The position numbers and the translations under genes are program-made. A DNA stretch of 64,000 nt, taken from contig NZ_JALIQP010000006.1 of NCBI RefSeq assembly GCF_023566055.1, positions 1-64,000 on the forward strand, written 5' to 3'. Below are positions 1 through 8,515 of this stretch, piece after piece (positions within the stretch are counted from its first letter, which is position 1; each line of letters opens with the position of its first letter). The notes beneath the pieces are model-generated. The model saw only the letters and a list, made by a program, of their open reading frames with translations, was not told where the DNA came from and made no database searches. Source of the DNA: Halosolutus amylolyticus (GTDB lineage: Archaea > Halobacteriota > Halobacteria > Halobacteriales > Natrialbaceae).

Positions 1-37
1 TCCAATAGCAATGACCTCCGGCAGGATCAACCGGAAT
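1..37 (-). rRNA. rrs: 16S ribosomal RNA, 5' end only
   Basis: Read on the minus strand, this stretch carries the archaeal 16S 5' end ATTCCGGTTGATCCTGCCGG, followed by the expected GAGGTCATTGCTATTGGA. The mature end is placed at position 37 by comparison with known haloarchaeal 16S genes. The rest of the gene lies outside the window. It anchors a ribosomal RNA operon transcribed leftwards. Confidence 0.96.
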
Positions 38-228
38 GCTATATTACTCCCAGTCCAAGACTGGGAGGGTCTGTTGGCGGTGAATGTTCGTACACACTCA
101 CACAGTTGGGTCCACACGTTCGATGACGCGATCGCAGACCGATCGGGCGTCACCGAACTGTCGAGGCTAACATCAGATCCCATCTGTACGGAAGACCGCA
201 GGGGTGGGGTCCTCATCTTCTTCGGATT
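38..228 (-). other. pre-16S rRNA leader with a hairpin next to the mature end
   Basis: This is the transcribed spacer between the presumed rRNA start site and mature 16S. At 47-67 it contains a perfect 9-bp stem (CTCCCAGTC / GACTGGGAG) with a 3-nt loop, about 10 nt before the mature 5' end. The longer processing stem that pairs with the 16S 3' flank cannot be tested because that flank is outside the window. Confidence 0.6.
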
Positions 229-242
229 AATTGGTAGCCGCT

Positions 243-266
243 GGCCACTATTTAAGGCCTCCGAAG
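243..266 (-). promoter_or_regulatory. rRNA operon core promoter
   Basis: The minus strand reads TTCGGAGGCCTTAAATAG, a close match to the haloarchaeal rRNA promoter pattern of a TTCGA-like BRE followed by a TTAA-type TATA box. Transcription would start near 226-230. A second AT-rich site (CCAATTAATCC, near 227-237) might be another start. Haloarchaeal rrn operons usually have several promoters over 500-600 bp, so others may lie further upstream. Confidence 0.65.
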
Positions 267-917
267 TGGACCGTCAGAGATAGTGAGTACCAACCAAGAC
301 GGTAGTAGTCTCGAGAGCGAAAATACACGCGAGCTACCGTACGCTCGATCGACCCGACTGGTATGGCCCCGATTTGCCGCTTTCCTCCGGGAGGGGACAT
401 CTCGGCGTTGTTCACGTCGCTCGTAACCGTTTTGTCACTCGCGAGTTTGGTCGTTGCAAAAGCGGTCTAGATGCGATGTGAAGTAGACGACTCACAGCCC
501 AGGAAGTGAGCAACCAGGACGAGCCGGAAGGTCTCGAAGAGGTTCACCTCGCGCCCGATCCGATGGCTGGCGATCGATACCGCGACAGCAGTCGACCGAA
601 GCCGGATCGGTCCAGACAGTTGGTCTCGCGTGCGCCCGTCAGACGACATTTGCCGCGGGGATGACCGATACGGCCCCTGATAACGAACCGACAGCGGCCG
701 ACACACTCCAACGTGCTTTGGGTTCAGGATTATCTACCAGTAGCTGGTACGGAAAGATGGAGGGCGCACCCCTCACGATAGCTCCTGACCCCCACGAGGG
801 GCTATCCATATCACTTCGTTCTGGCCACGTTCCGAGGGCTGGCAGTCGAGACAATCACGATCGAGAGCGATCGCACGACGAGGCCTCGCTCGTGATCAGC
901 CGTCCCAGGTCGTTCCG
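267..917. other. intergenic region upstream of the rRNA operon
   Basis: About 650 bp lie between the rRNA core promoter and the 3' end of the beta-helix gene. Open frames exist on both strands, but none has a recognisable protein, a convincing promoter or typical acidic haloarchaeal composition. The region is probably upstream rRNA promoter territory. I see no tRNA or other RNA gene in it. Confidence 0.5.
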
Positions 918-2537
918 TCACCGATCGTCGCGAACGCCCACGGGGAAGTCGTTGTTCGAGAGCGATACGGAGCCGGAGTCGCTGATGATGCGCAGGGAGT
1001 GGTCCCCCTCGGCGGTCCCGGCGTAACAGTTCTCGATCCGGACGCCGTCGGCGCCATTGACGACGATCGGGACGTGGGTCGTCTGGAAGTCGCTCTCCCT
1101 GAGGAGGTACGTCTCGCCGCGGAGTTCGATCCCGCGGCGTTTGTCGGGCCCCGGCTGATCGACGGAGAGCCCAGTGAACCGACACTCGTTTCGCTCGCAG
1201 TAGATCGCGTGGCGAAGCCGGGTACCGGGCGCGTCACCGGTGATCCGGACGTCGTCCAGTTCGACTGCGCCGGCGTCCTGGCCGAGAATGCGGACCGCGT
1301 TGGCACTCCCGTCGACCTCGATGTCGACGTTCTCGATGCGGGTCTGGCCTGCCTCGGGGCCGATCTTGATGCCGTTGTTCGGGGCGTTACCGACGGTGAT
1401 CTCCGTGTTCGTGATCGCAGTGGCGTCGACGTCGTTCATGATCCTGATCGCGTCGCCGTTCGGCCGCGGAACGTCGACGGTGACGCCGTCGATCTCGAAC
1501 CGATCGCCGCCGTCGAGTCGAACCGGGTGCTGGCCGTCCGAACCGTGTGGGTCCGCGTCGACGACGGCGACCGCGTCCGTGATCGTCCCGTGGCGACCGC
1601 TGAGTCGGATTGAGGCGGTGCCACTGTTCTGGTACCATCCTCCCTCGACGTCGACTCGGCCGGTCTCGCTCGAGACGTACAACCCGTTGTCGGGGAAGCC
1701 GCCCAGACTGCAGTTCTTGAAGGCGAGCGTCCCGCGGTGGTGCTGGTTGACGTTGATGCCGGTCGCGCCGCGCCACATGTTCCCCGCGTTGGGCGTCTCG
1801 TCGACGTGGACGGCGCCGCTGGTCGCGTGGAAGCGGGAAACAACGCCCTCCCCGTCCGGATCGGTGACGTTGAACAGTCCCGGCCCCCAGGTTCCGCTGT
1901 CGTGGATACCGCGGACGGTGACGTTCCGAACGGTGAGGCCGTCCTTGACTTCGGCACTGACGACGCGAATGCCCGTGTCGTCGGCGGTCTGGTCGACGTC
2001 GAAGTTCTCGAACCGGAGGTCACGTCCGGGGTTGTCGCTGGTTCCCAGCCGGAACAGCCGATACTGTGGGCCGTCGAACTCGTGGTAGGTCGCCGGCACC
2101 AGCGTCGCGTTCTCACCGACGAATCCGACGTTCTCGAACCCGGTGAGTCGCAACTGTTCGTCCATGTAGTATTCCCCCGCCGGGAACTCGAGGAGCGTGT
2201 CGTCGCCGACGTGCTCTCGCAACACGGAGGTGATGGACTCGGTCCCGGTGGGATCCGCGCCAGCCTCTACCACGTCGACGACAGTCTCGTACTGGTCGTC
2301 CGACGGTTCGTCGGCGTGGTCGTCGGAGTCTTCGTCGCGCTGGTCGTCGATCGCCTCGTCCTGTCGATCGTCGGTCTCCTCGTCGGGCTGTGGCGCGGGA
2401 CACTGGTTGCCGGACTGATCGCCGCTCCCGTCTACGGTCCCGCTCCCGGCGATCGAAAGCGTTCCGAGTCCGACGAGACTGCCCGCCAGATACGATCGCC
2501 GCCCGATCCGCGACCCGTGTGAATCGTTCGAAGTCAC
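918..2537 (-). CDS. Tat-exported right-handed beta-helix (pectate-lyase-like) protein
   Basis: This is a 539-residue secreted protein that starts with GTG. The N-terminus has a twin-arginine signal (IGRRSYLAG near residues 12-19, then a hydrophobic stretch), so export folded through Tat is expected. A very acidic, low-complexity linker covers about residues 50-85. The remaining ~450 residues are the short repeating strands of a right-handed parallel beta-helix (runs such as GLTVRNVTVRGI and TRIENVDIEVDG), beginning with the D-x-G-A-D-P-T-G-like start of pectate-lyase-3 proteins. Such folds bind or cleave polysaccharides, but no catalytic residues can be assigned. A TATA-like element (GGATATACGT, about 2563-2572) precedes the start. 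It is transcribed toward the rRNA operon and stands alone. Confidence 0.85.
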   Translation of the reverse strand: MTSNDSHGSRIGRRSYLAGSLVGLGTLSIAGSGTVDGSGDQSGNQCPAPQPDEETDDRQDEAIDDQRDEDSDDHADEPSDDQYETVVDVVEAGADPTGTESITSVLREHVGDDTLLEFPAGEYYMDEQLRLTGFENVGFVGENATLVPATYHEFDGPQYRLFRLGTSDNPGRDLRFENFDVDQTADDTGIRVVSAEVKDGLTVRNVTVRGIHDSGTWGPGLFNVTDPDGEGVVSRFHATSGAVHVDETPNAGNMWRGATGINVNQHHRGTLAFKNCSLGGFPDNGLYVSSETGRVDVEGGWYQNSGTASIRLSGRHGTITDAVAVVDADPHGSDGQHPVRLDGGDRFEIDGVTVDVPRPNGDAIRIMNDVDATAITNTEITVGNAPNNGIKIGPEAGQTRIENVDIEVDGSANAVRILGQDAGAVELDDVRITGDAPGTRLRHAIYCERNECRFTGLSVDQPGPDKRRGIELRGETYLLRESDFQTTHVPIVVNGADGVRIENCYAGTAEGDHSLRIISDSGSVSLSNNDFPVGVRDDR

Positions 2538-2856
2538 GTCACCCCGTCGACAGTGCGGTGTCTTACGTATATCCGGGTTAATTCTGCTCGAAACAGTTGC
2601 ACTGGGCCGGAGTGCTACGCGCAGTGTCAGGTTGCCACACAGTCGTCGGAGAGTCCACCGGTCGAAGCGGACAGTGTCCGACAGACCGTCGCCACGGGGC
2701 CTGCCGAAACGAACTGTCGGTCGGAATCGATCGGGCCGTGTTCACGATCACAGCAGTGACGGAAGCATCCGCTCGTCCGAACGACGGTCTCGTAGATAGT
2801 ACAGAATCACGGACTTGTAGTAAAAATATTGGAAACATACGCGGCTGGGGGAGGCT

Positions 2857-2885
2857 CTTTTGTATTTCCGGAACGAGTTCGTTCC
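2857..2885 (+). promoter_or_regulatory. TATA box plus perfect palindrome at the start of the winged-helix gene
   Basis: A TATA-like CTTTTGTATT (2857-2866) lies about 24 nt before the ATG at 2886, which fits a leaderless mRNA. The 16 bases directly before the ATG form a perfect inverted repeat, GGAACGA-GT-TCGTTCC (2870-2885), covering the expected transcription start. This is a good autoregulatory operator candidate. The rest of the gap (2538-2856) holds only the upstream gene's promoter and nothing else I can support. Confidence 0.55.
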
Positions 2886-3233
2886 ATGGTCGTCTGTACA
2901 GTTGCCGAAGTGGCTGTGGCCGTCGCCGCGTTGGTCGACGAGGTTGCCGTGTACGCGTTGCAATCGACCGGCGTCCTCGGTCATCCGGTTCGTCGCCGAG
3001 TAGTGTCCGTGCTGATCGAGCACGATATCCTGCGCCGAGAGGAGGTGGCAGAGATGTTGGCGGACGACGAAACGATTGCACAGTCCGACCCGGATCGGAT
3101 CGAACTCATGCTCCACCACCAGCACCTGCCCCACCTCGACGAGGAACTGTTCGTCGAGTACGACCACCGCACCGGCGACGTCGTCCTCTGGAAGGACCCC
3201 GCCGTCGCGGCCGACCTGGTCGACTCCGCGTGA
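2886..3233 (+). CDS. small winged-helix protein, DUF7344-like
   Basis: This 115-residue soluble protein has the haloarchaeal pattern of a short helix region, HPVRRRVVSVLIEHD, LRREEVAEMLADDE, then H-x-HLPHLDEE and a beta-wing ending in GDVVLW. I recognise this as the DUF7344-type winged helix, a presumed DNA-binding module. An in-frame start at 2829 is possible. I prefer the ATG at 2886 because a TATA box and a perfect palindrome sit immediately before it and the residues upstream are not protein-like. No operon partner is obvious, and the Mrp-like gene begins 188 nt downstream. A role as local transcription factor is inference. Confidence 0.75.
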   Translation: MVVCTVAEVAVAVAALVDEVAVYALQSTGVLGHPVRRRVVSVLIEHDILRREEVAEMLADDETIAQSDPDRIELMLHHQHLPHLDEELFVEYDHRTGDVVLWKDPAVAADLVDSA

Positions 3234-3421
3234 CGACCCCCTGGAAGACGAGGCGCGTTCCTGGCTCGCCGGACCGTGACGCGGTAGCGGCGGCGCGAGG
3301 GCGACGTGCGACGCCAGCGGGTCCGCTCCGACCGATCGCTACCGATGGCACGGCTCGGCGGGGTTCCCAGGCCGTGGGAACGGCCGCCGGGTGAAATACG
3401 TGGGACGACGAACGGTCGCGT

Positions 3422-4726
3422 ATGGCAGGCGAGACGCCCCAGACCGACGACGAGATCCGGCGGGCAGTCGTCGATCGGATCCGCGAGGTCCAGCTTCCGG
3501 GCGGTGACCCGATCAGCGAGCAGTTGATCGAGGACGTCGCCGTCGAGGACGGGATCGTCACCGTCACGGTCGACTTCGGGCCGGTCGATCGGGAGATGGC
3601 CGATCGAGTCACCGATCAGCTTCGAGGTGCAGGGTTCGCGACGGAGGGCGTCGTCCACGTCCGGATCGAGGCCGCCGGCTCGGACGCTCCCGAAACCGGG
3701 CTCCCCGTCTCCGGCGTCGAATCGATCGTCGCCGTCGGGAGCGCGAAAGGCGGCGTCGGCAAGACGACCGTCACCGCCGCCCTCGCGCGAGCGCTCGCGG
3801 AGCGGGGCCTCGACGTCGGCGTCTTCGACGCGAACGTGTACGCGCCGGATCTGCCGGACCTGCTCGCGGCCGAGGGGCCGGTCCAGTCCTCGCCGACGGG
3901 GAACCCGATGCCGGTCGACGCGGACGGCATTCAGGTCGTCAGCCTCGAGTTGATCGCCGACGACGGGCCGGTCGCCTGGCGGGGAGCGATGGTTCACGAC
4001 GTCGTCACCGACCTGCTCGGGAACGCCGCCTGGGACGACCTGGACCTGTTGCTCGTCGACCTGCCGCCGGGGATCGGCGAGGCCGTCTACACGATCGTCC
4101 AGCAGGCACCGCTCGACGGCGGCCTGATGGTCAGTACGCCCACCGACGAAGGAGCGCGCGCGACCCGGCGAACCGAGGCGCTGTTCGACGCGCACGACGT
4201 CCCGACGATCGGCGTCGTTCCGAACATGGTCTCGGCCGAGTCCGACGACCCGAACCGAGCGCCGTACGACGACGACGGCCGATCCCTCGCGGACGAGGTG
4301 GCGGAGACAGTGTACGCGCCGATCGATCCCGTACCGTTCGATCCAGCGCTTCGCGAACCGACTGCGCGATCGTTCACCGAGCCGTCGACCCCTGGTGCGG
4401 TGGCGATCGATGCGCTTCGCGAGATCGTCGAATCGTTCCTCGACGAGGCGGGTGGGCCGGTGATTCCGGAGGACGCGATCGACCTCCGCGGTCTGCCGCC
4501 CGAGACCCGGCGACGGCAGGTCGTGGCCGAGTTCGGCCTGCCGGCGGTGGAGTCGGTGTCGATCGTGATGCGGGGCGATCCCGACGACCTCGTTTCGGTC
4601 GTCACCGAGCGGTTAGCGCGCGATGACCGGGCGATCGAACGGACGACGGTCGACGACCTCGGCTACGACGGCTGGCTCGTCGAACTCGAACCGACCCCGC
4701 GATCGGTGTCCGAACCGCCCGCGTAG
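3422..4726 (+). CDS. Mrp/ApbC-like P-loop protein with MIP18 and DUF2249-like domains, lacking the Fe-S CxxC
   Basis: A 434-residue three-part protein. Residues 1-85 match a MIP18/DUF59 domain. Residues 100-345 are a deviant Walker ATPase of the Mrp/ApbC/MinD class (GSAKGGVGKTT at 106-116, then a DLPPG switch). Residues ~357-425 start IDLRGLPPETRRRQ and resemble DUF2249. Mrp proteins carry and transfer Fe-S clusters, normally through a C-terminal CxxC. Here the equivalent segment (GVVPNMVSAES) has no cysteine, so it may act in assembly signalling rather than cluster transfer. It lies about 275 nt upstream of a molybdoenzyme rich in Fe-S clusters, which suggests help in maturing that enzyme. 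That link is inference. Confidence 0.85.
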   Translation: MAGETPQTDDEIRRAVVDRIREVQLPGGDPISEQLIEDVAVEDGIVTVTVDFGPVDREMADRVTDQLRGAGFATEGVVHVRIEAAGSDAPETGLPVSGVESIVAVGSAKGGVGKTTVTAALARALAERGLDVGVFDANVYAPDLPDLLAAEGPVQSSPTGNPMPVDADGIQVVSLELIADDGPVAWRGAMVHDVVTDLLGNAAWDDLDLLLVDLPPGIGEAVYTIVQQAPLDGGLMVSTPTDEGARATRRTEALFDAHDVPTIGVVPNMVSAESDDPNRAPYDDDGRSLADEVAETVYAPIDPVPFDPALREPTARSFTEPSTPGAVAIDALREIVESFLDEAGGPVIPEDAIDLRGLPPETRRRQVVAEFGLPAVESVSIVMRGDPDDLVSVVTERLARDDRAIERTTVDDLGYDGWLVELEPTPRSVSEPPA

Positions 4727-5000
4727 GACGGGATCGATTTGAATCTCTCGTGTGCACGCGTGTGGCCGCGCAGTTCGGGGGTCGATCGACGGCGTAATTT
4801 GAAGGCCCGACATTCTGCGGAAAATCACCGAATCGTCCCCAGATAGCGGGAACGGAGCGCTCGTTAGTTACGGTGAGCGGACACAGCATCGATTGTGATG
4901 GTACAGGGACAACTCGCTTCTGAACGACGCTGTCCGTACTGGTGGGCGACGGAGTCGCTCTCCGAGCAGCATCCGCAACCAGCACGTTCGAGGTGGGACA

Positions 5001-8000
5001 ATGAGTGACGAAGATGGACTCGATCTGACACGGCGCGAACTCGGCGCGGCGGCGGCGGGTATCGCTGGCGCGTCGGGACTGGGATACCTCGGGTACCATC
5101 GTCTCACTCGGGACGACGAGGACGGCGAAGACCCGATGAATCCACTCGAGGAGTATCCCAACGAGGAGTGGGACGAAAAGTACCGGGAAGTGTGGGATCG
5201 GGACGACTCCTACATCCTCACCTGCCAGCCGAACGACACGCACAACTGCTTGCTCGAGGCGTCGGTAAAGAACGGGCAAGTTACGCGTCTCGGGCCGAGC
5301 ATGAAGTACGGCGAGGCGACCGACCTCGAGGGGAATCAGGCGTCCCAGCGGTGGGATCCGCGCGTCTGTAACAAGGGGCTGGCGATGATCGAGCGCTACT
5401 ACGGCGAACGGCGCGTGAAGGCCCCGATGGTTCGTGAGGGCTTCATGCAGTGGGTCGAGGACGGCTTCCCGCGGGACGACGACGGCTCGATGCCCCAGGA
5501 GTACGCCAACCGTGGCGAGGACGACTGGATCGAGGTCGACCACGACGAGGCCTACGAGATCGCCGCGAAGACGATGGTCGAGACGGCGACCCACTACACC
5601 GGCGAGTCGGGCATGCAGTCCCTCCTCGATCAGGGCTACGACGAGCGAGTCGTCGAGCAGACCCAGGGTGCTGGAGTCCGATCGATGAAGTTCCGCGGCG
5701 GGATGCCGCTTCTCGGACTTATCAAACTGTTCGGCCAGTACCGCAACGCGAATTCGATGGCGTTGCTCGATCAGTACGTCCGGGACGTCGACGAGGACGA
5801 CGCGCTGGGCGCGGTCGGCCTGGACAACTACTCGTTCCATACGGACCTGCCGCCGGGCCACCCGATGGTGACCGGCCAGCAGACGGTCGACTTCGATCTC
5901 GCGAACGTCGAGTACGCCGACCACATCGTGCTGGCCGGGATGAACTGGATCACGACGAAGATGGCCGACTGTCACTGGTTGACCGAAGCCCGGCTGAAGG
6001 GGACGAAGGTCACGGGGGTCTTCACCGATTACAACGCGACCGCCTCGAAATGCGACGAGGTGGTGGTCGTCAGGCCGGCGACCGACACCGCGCTGTTCCT
6101 CGGCGCCGCCCGGGTCCTCATCGAGGAGGAACTCTACGACGAGGCGTTCGTCCGTGGCTACACCGATATGCCGCTCCTCGTCCGGATGGACGACGGGACG
6201 TTACTCCGCGCGGGCGACGCGTTCGACGGATACGAGGACGCCGACCTCGAGCGAACCCGGATCGTTTCCGACGACTCCGAGCGGCCGGGCACCGGCGACG
6301 TCGACGTCGCCGATCAGGTGATCACCGAAGACCTTCGCCGCGAGTGGGGCGACTTCGTCGTCCGCAACGAGGAGACCGGCGAGTTCGAACCGGTCACCAG
6401 GGAGGATATCGGCGACGGCTTCGAGGTCCCCGCCGCGCTCGAAGGGAGCTTCGAGATCGAACTCGAAAACGGCGAGTCCGTCGAAGTCCGACCCGTTTTC
6501 GACCTGATCCGGCAGCATCTCGTCGACACGTGGGACCTCGAATCGACCGCCGAGGTGACGGGGACCGCTCCCGAAGCGATCGAGAACCTCGCGTACGACA
6601 TGGCCGACGACCAGCAGACGCTGCTGGCCACCGGGATGGGGCCGAACCACTACACCAACCAGGACCAGAAGGACCGCGCCGCGTTCCTGCTCGCGTCGCT
6701 GACGAGCAACGTGGGCACCTTCGGCGGGAACATCGGCAGCTACGCGGGCAACTACCGGGCCGCGTACTTCAACGGCATCATGCAGTACGCGGCGGAGAGC
6801 CCGTTCGACATCGAACTCGATCCCGACGAGCACGCGACGATCGACAATCGATGGGAGGCCCAGTCGGCCCACTGGTACACGAACCTCGACAAGCCGCTGA
6901 AGGTCGAGGGCGAGTACTTCCAGGGCGATTCGCACATGCACACGCCCACGAAGTTCTTCTGGGTGTCGGGGTCGAACTCGATCCTCGGCAATGCGAAGGG
7001 ATCGTACAAGATCATCCAGAAGATGCTCCGCAACGGGAAGATCGAGGCCTTCTTCACCAACGAGTGGTGGTGGACGATGACCTGCGAGTACGCGGACGTC
7101 GTCTTCCCCGCGGACTCGTGGGCCGAACACAACGTCCACGACGTGACCGCCAGCGTGACCAACCCCTTCCTGATGGTCATGCCGGAGACGGGGATCGATC
7201 GGATCTACAACACCCGAAACGACGCCCAGCACTACGCCGGCGTCGCGGAGAAGCTCGCCGAGATCACCGGCGACGATCGCTTCGTCGACTACTGGGCGTT
7301 CATCGACGAGGACGAGTACCGGGCGAAGCCGTACCTCCAGCGGATCATCGACAACTCGAACATGGTCAAAGGGTACGACGTCGAGGACCTGCTCGAAGAC
7401 GCTCGCGAGGGGATCCCGGCGCTGATGATGTCCCGCACGTACCCGAAGTACGTCGGGGGTCGCCAGATCCAGGAGGACGAGCCCTGGTACACCAAGACCG
7501 GTCGAATGGAGTTCTTCCGCGAGGAACCGGAGTTCGCGAAGGCCGGAGAGAACCTCCCGTTGCACCGCGAACCGATGGATGCGACCCCCTACGAGCCCAA
7601 CGTCATCGTCTCCGGCGACGAGCACCCGCTGATCGATCCCGAGACACCGGGCGATCGCGGCTGGGACGAGACGGCCACCGTCGAGGACTCGAACGATCGC
7701 CAGGCGCGGAACGTGATCCGCTCGCCGGAGGAACTGACGAAGACGACACACCCGCTTCGCGATCGAAACGAGGGGTACGACTACATCTACATGACCCCGA
7801 AGTACCGCCACGGCGCACACACGTATTCGAACGCGCTCCCGAACATCGCCGTCTGGTGGGGTCCCTTCGGAGACATGGACCGGCACGACCAGCGCAAGCC
7901 CTACTTCGGTGAGGGCTACATCGAGATGAACCCCGAGGACGCCCGCGAGGAGGGACTCGAGGACGGCGACTACGTCTTCGTCGACGCCGACCCGCAGGAT

Positions 8001-8501
8001 CGGCCGTTCCCCGACTGGCAGGACAATCCCGACGACTACGAGGTCGCACGCGCGTTGATGCGCGTTCGCTACCAGCCGAGCCTCCCAACCGGCGTGACCC
8101 GCAGCTGGATGAATCTGAACCAGGCCTCACACAAGTCGATCGAGGGGCAGAAAGAACGCGACGACGGGATGGCCAAGGCTGAGGACACCGACTACGTGTC
8201 CCTGTACCGCGGCGGGGGCCACCAGAGCGCGACCAGTTCCTGGTTCCGGCCGACGATCCTGACCGATTCGATGCCCCGGAAGGATCTGCTCGGACAGAAC
8301 ATCGGCGAGGGGTTCGCACCGGACGTCCACTGTGCCAACGGCGCGCCCAAGGAAGCCTTCGTGAAAGTCGAGAAGGAGGGCGACGCCGGCGAGGACGGCG
8401 AGGGCAACTGGCGACCCGCGGAGAAAGGACTCCGACCCGGCTACGAAGACGATCGGATGGAACAGTACCTGAACGGCGGTTTCACGAGCGAGTCAGACTG
8501 A
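5001..8501 (+). CDS. molybdopterin oxidoreductase catalytic subunit, type II DMSO-reductase family, Tat-exported
   Basis: This 1166-residue alpha subunit binds bis-molybdopterin guanine dinucleotide. TRRELG (residues 10-15) followed by a hydrophobic stretch is a Tat signal, so the enzyme acts outside the membrane. The FS0 cluster region has Cys75, Cys83 and Cys123 with Asp79 or His81 in place of the usual middle cysteine. Asp282 in HTDLPPGHP aligns with the Mo-ligand Asp of NarG-type enzymes. Relatives reduce nitrate, (per)chlorate, selenate, DMSO or TMAO; the substrate cannot be read here. A DmsR-like regulator nearby and the absence of nitrate-reductase partners favour DMSO/TMAO, weakly. 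The beta subunit follows after 14 nt. No clear TATA box was found in the 274 bases upstream, which hold one 36-codon frame (4898-5008) overlapping this start. Confidence 0.92.
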   Translation: MSDEDGLDLTRRELGAAAAGIAGASGLGYLGYHRLTRDDEDGEDPMNPLEEYPNEEWDEKYREVWDRDDSYILTCQPNDTHNCLLEASVKNGQVTRLGPSMKYGEATDLEGNQASQRWDPRVCNKGLAMIERYYGERRVKAPMVREGFMQWVEDGFPRDDDGSMPQEYANRGEDDWIEVDHDEAYEIAAKTMVETATHYTGESGMQSLLDQGYDERVVEQTQGAGVRSMKFRGGMPLLGLIKLFGQYRNANSMALLDQYVRDVDEDDALGAVGLDNYSFHTDLPPGHPMVTGQQTVDFDLANVEYADHIVLAGMNWITTKMADCHWLTEARLKGTKVTGVFTDYNATASKCDEVVVVRPATDTALFLGAARVLIEEELYDEAFVRGYTDMPLLVRMDDGTLLRAGDAFDGYEDADLERTRIVSDDSERPGTGDVDVADQVITEDLRREWGDFVVRNEETGEFEPVTREDIGDGFEVPAALEGSFEIELENGESVEVRPVFDLIRQHLVDTWDLESTAEVTGTAPEAIENLAYDMADDQQTLLATGMGPNHYTNQDQKDRAAFLLASLTSNVGTFGGNIGSYAGNYRAAYFNGIMQYAAESPFDIELDPDEHATIDNRWEAQSAHWYTNLDKPLKVEGEYFQGDSHMHTPTKFFWVSGSNSILGNAKGSYKIIQKMLRNGKIEAFFTNEWWWTMTCEYADVVFPADSWAEHNVHDVTASVTNPFLMVMPETGIDRIYNTRNDAQHYAGVAEKLAEITGDDRFVDYWAFIDEDEYRAKPYLQRIIDNSNMVKGYDVEDLLEDAREGIPALMMSRTYPKYVGGRQIQEDEPWYTKTGRMEFFREEPEFAKAGENLPLHREPMDATPYEPNVIVSGDEHPLIDPETPGDRGWDETATVEDSNDRQARNVIRSPEELTKTTHPLRDRNEGYDYIYMTPKYRHGAHTYSNALPNIAVWWGPFGDMDRHDQRKPYFGEGYIEMNPEDAREEGLEDGDYVFVDADPQDRPFPDWQDNPDDYEVARALMRVRYQPSLPTGVTRSWMNLNQASHKSIEGQKERDDGMAKAEDTDYVSLYRGGGHQSATSSWFRPTILTDSMPRKDLLGQNIGEGFAPDVHCANGAPKEAFVKVEKEGDAGEDGEGNWRPAEKGLRPGYEDDRMEQYLNGGFTSESD

Positions 8502-8515
8502 CGAGGTGATCATCA

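Noticed and set aside
661-1026. Open frame on the plus strand overlapping the beta-helix gene end
   Set aside because: The second half is antisense to the beta-helix gene, composition turns arginine/serine-rich, and there is no recognisable domain.
5450-7912. Long plus-strand frame inside the molybdoenzyme gene
   Set aside because: It is an arginine-rich shadow of the catalytic subunit in another frame, without domains.
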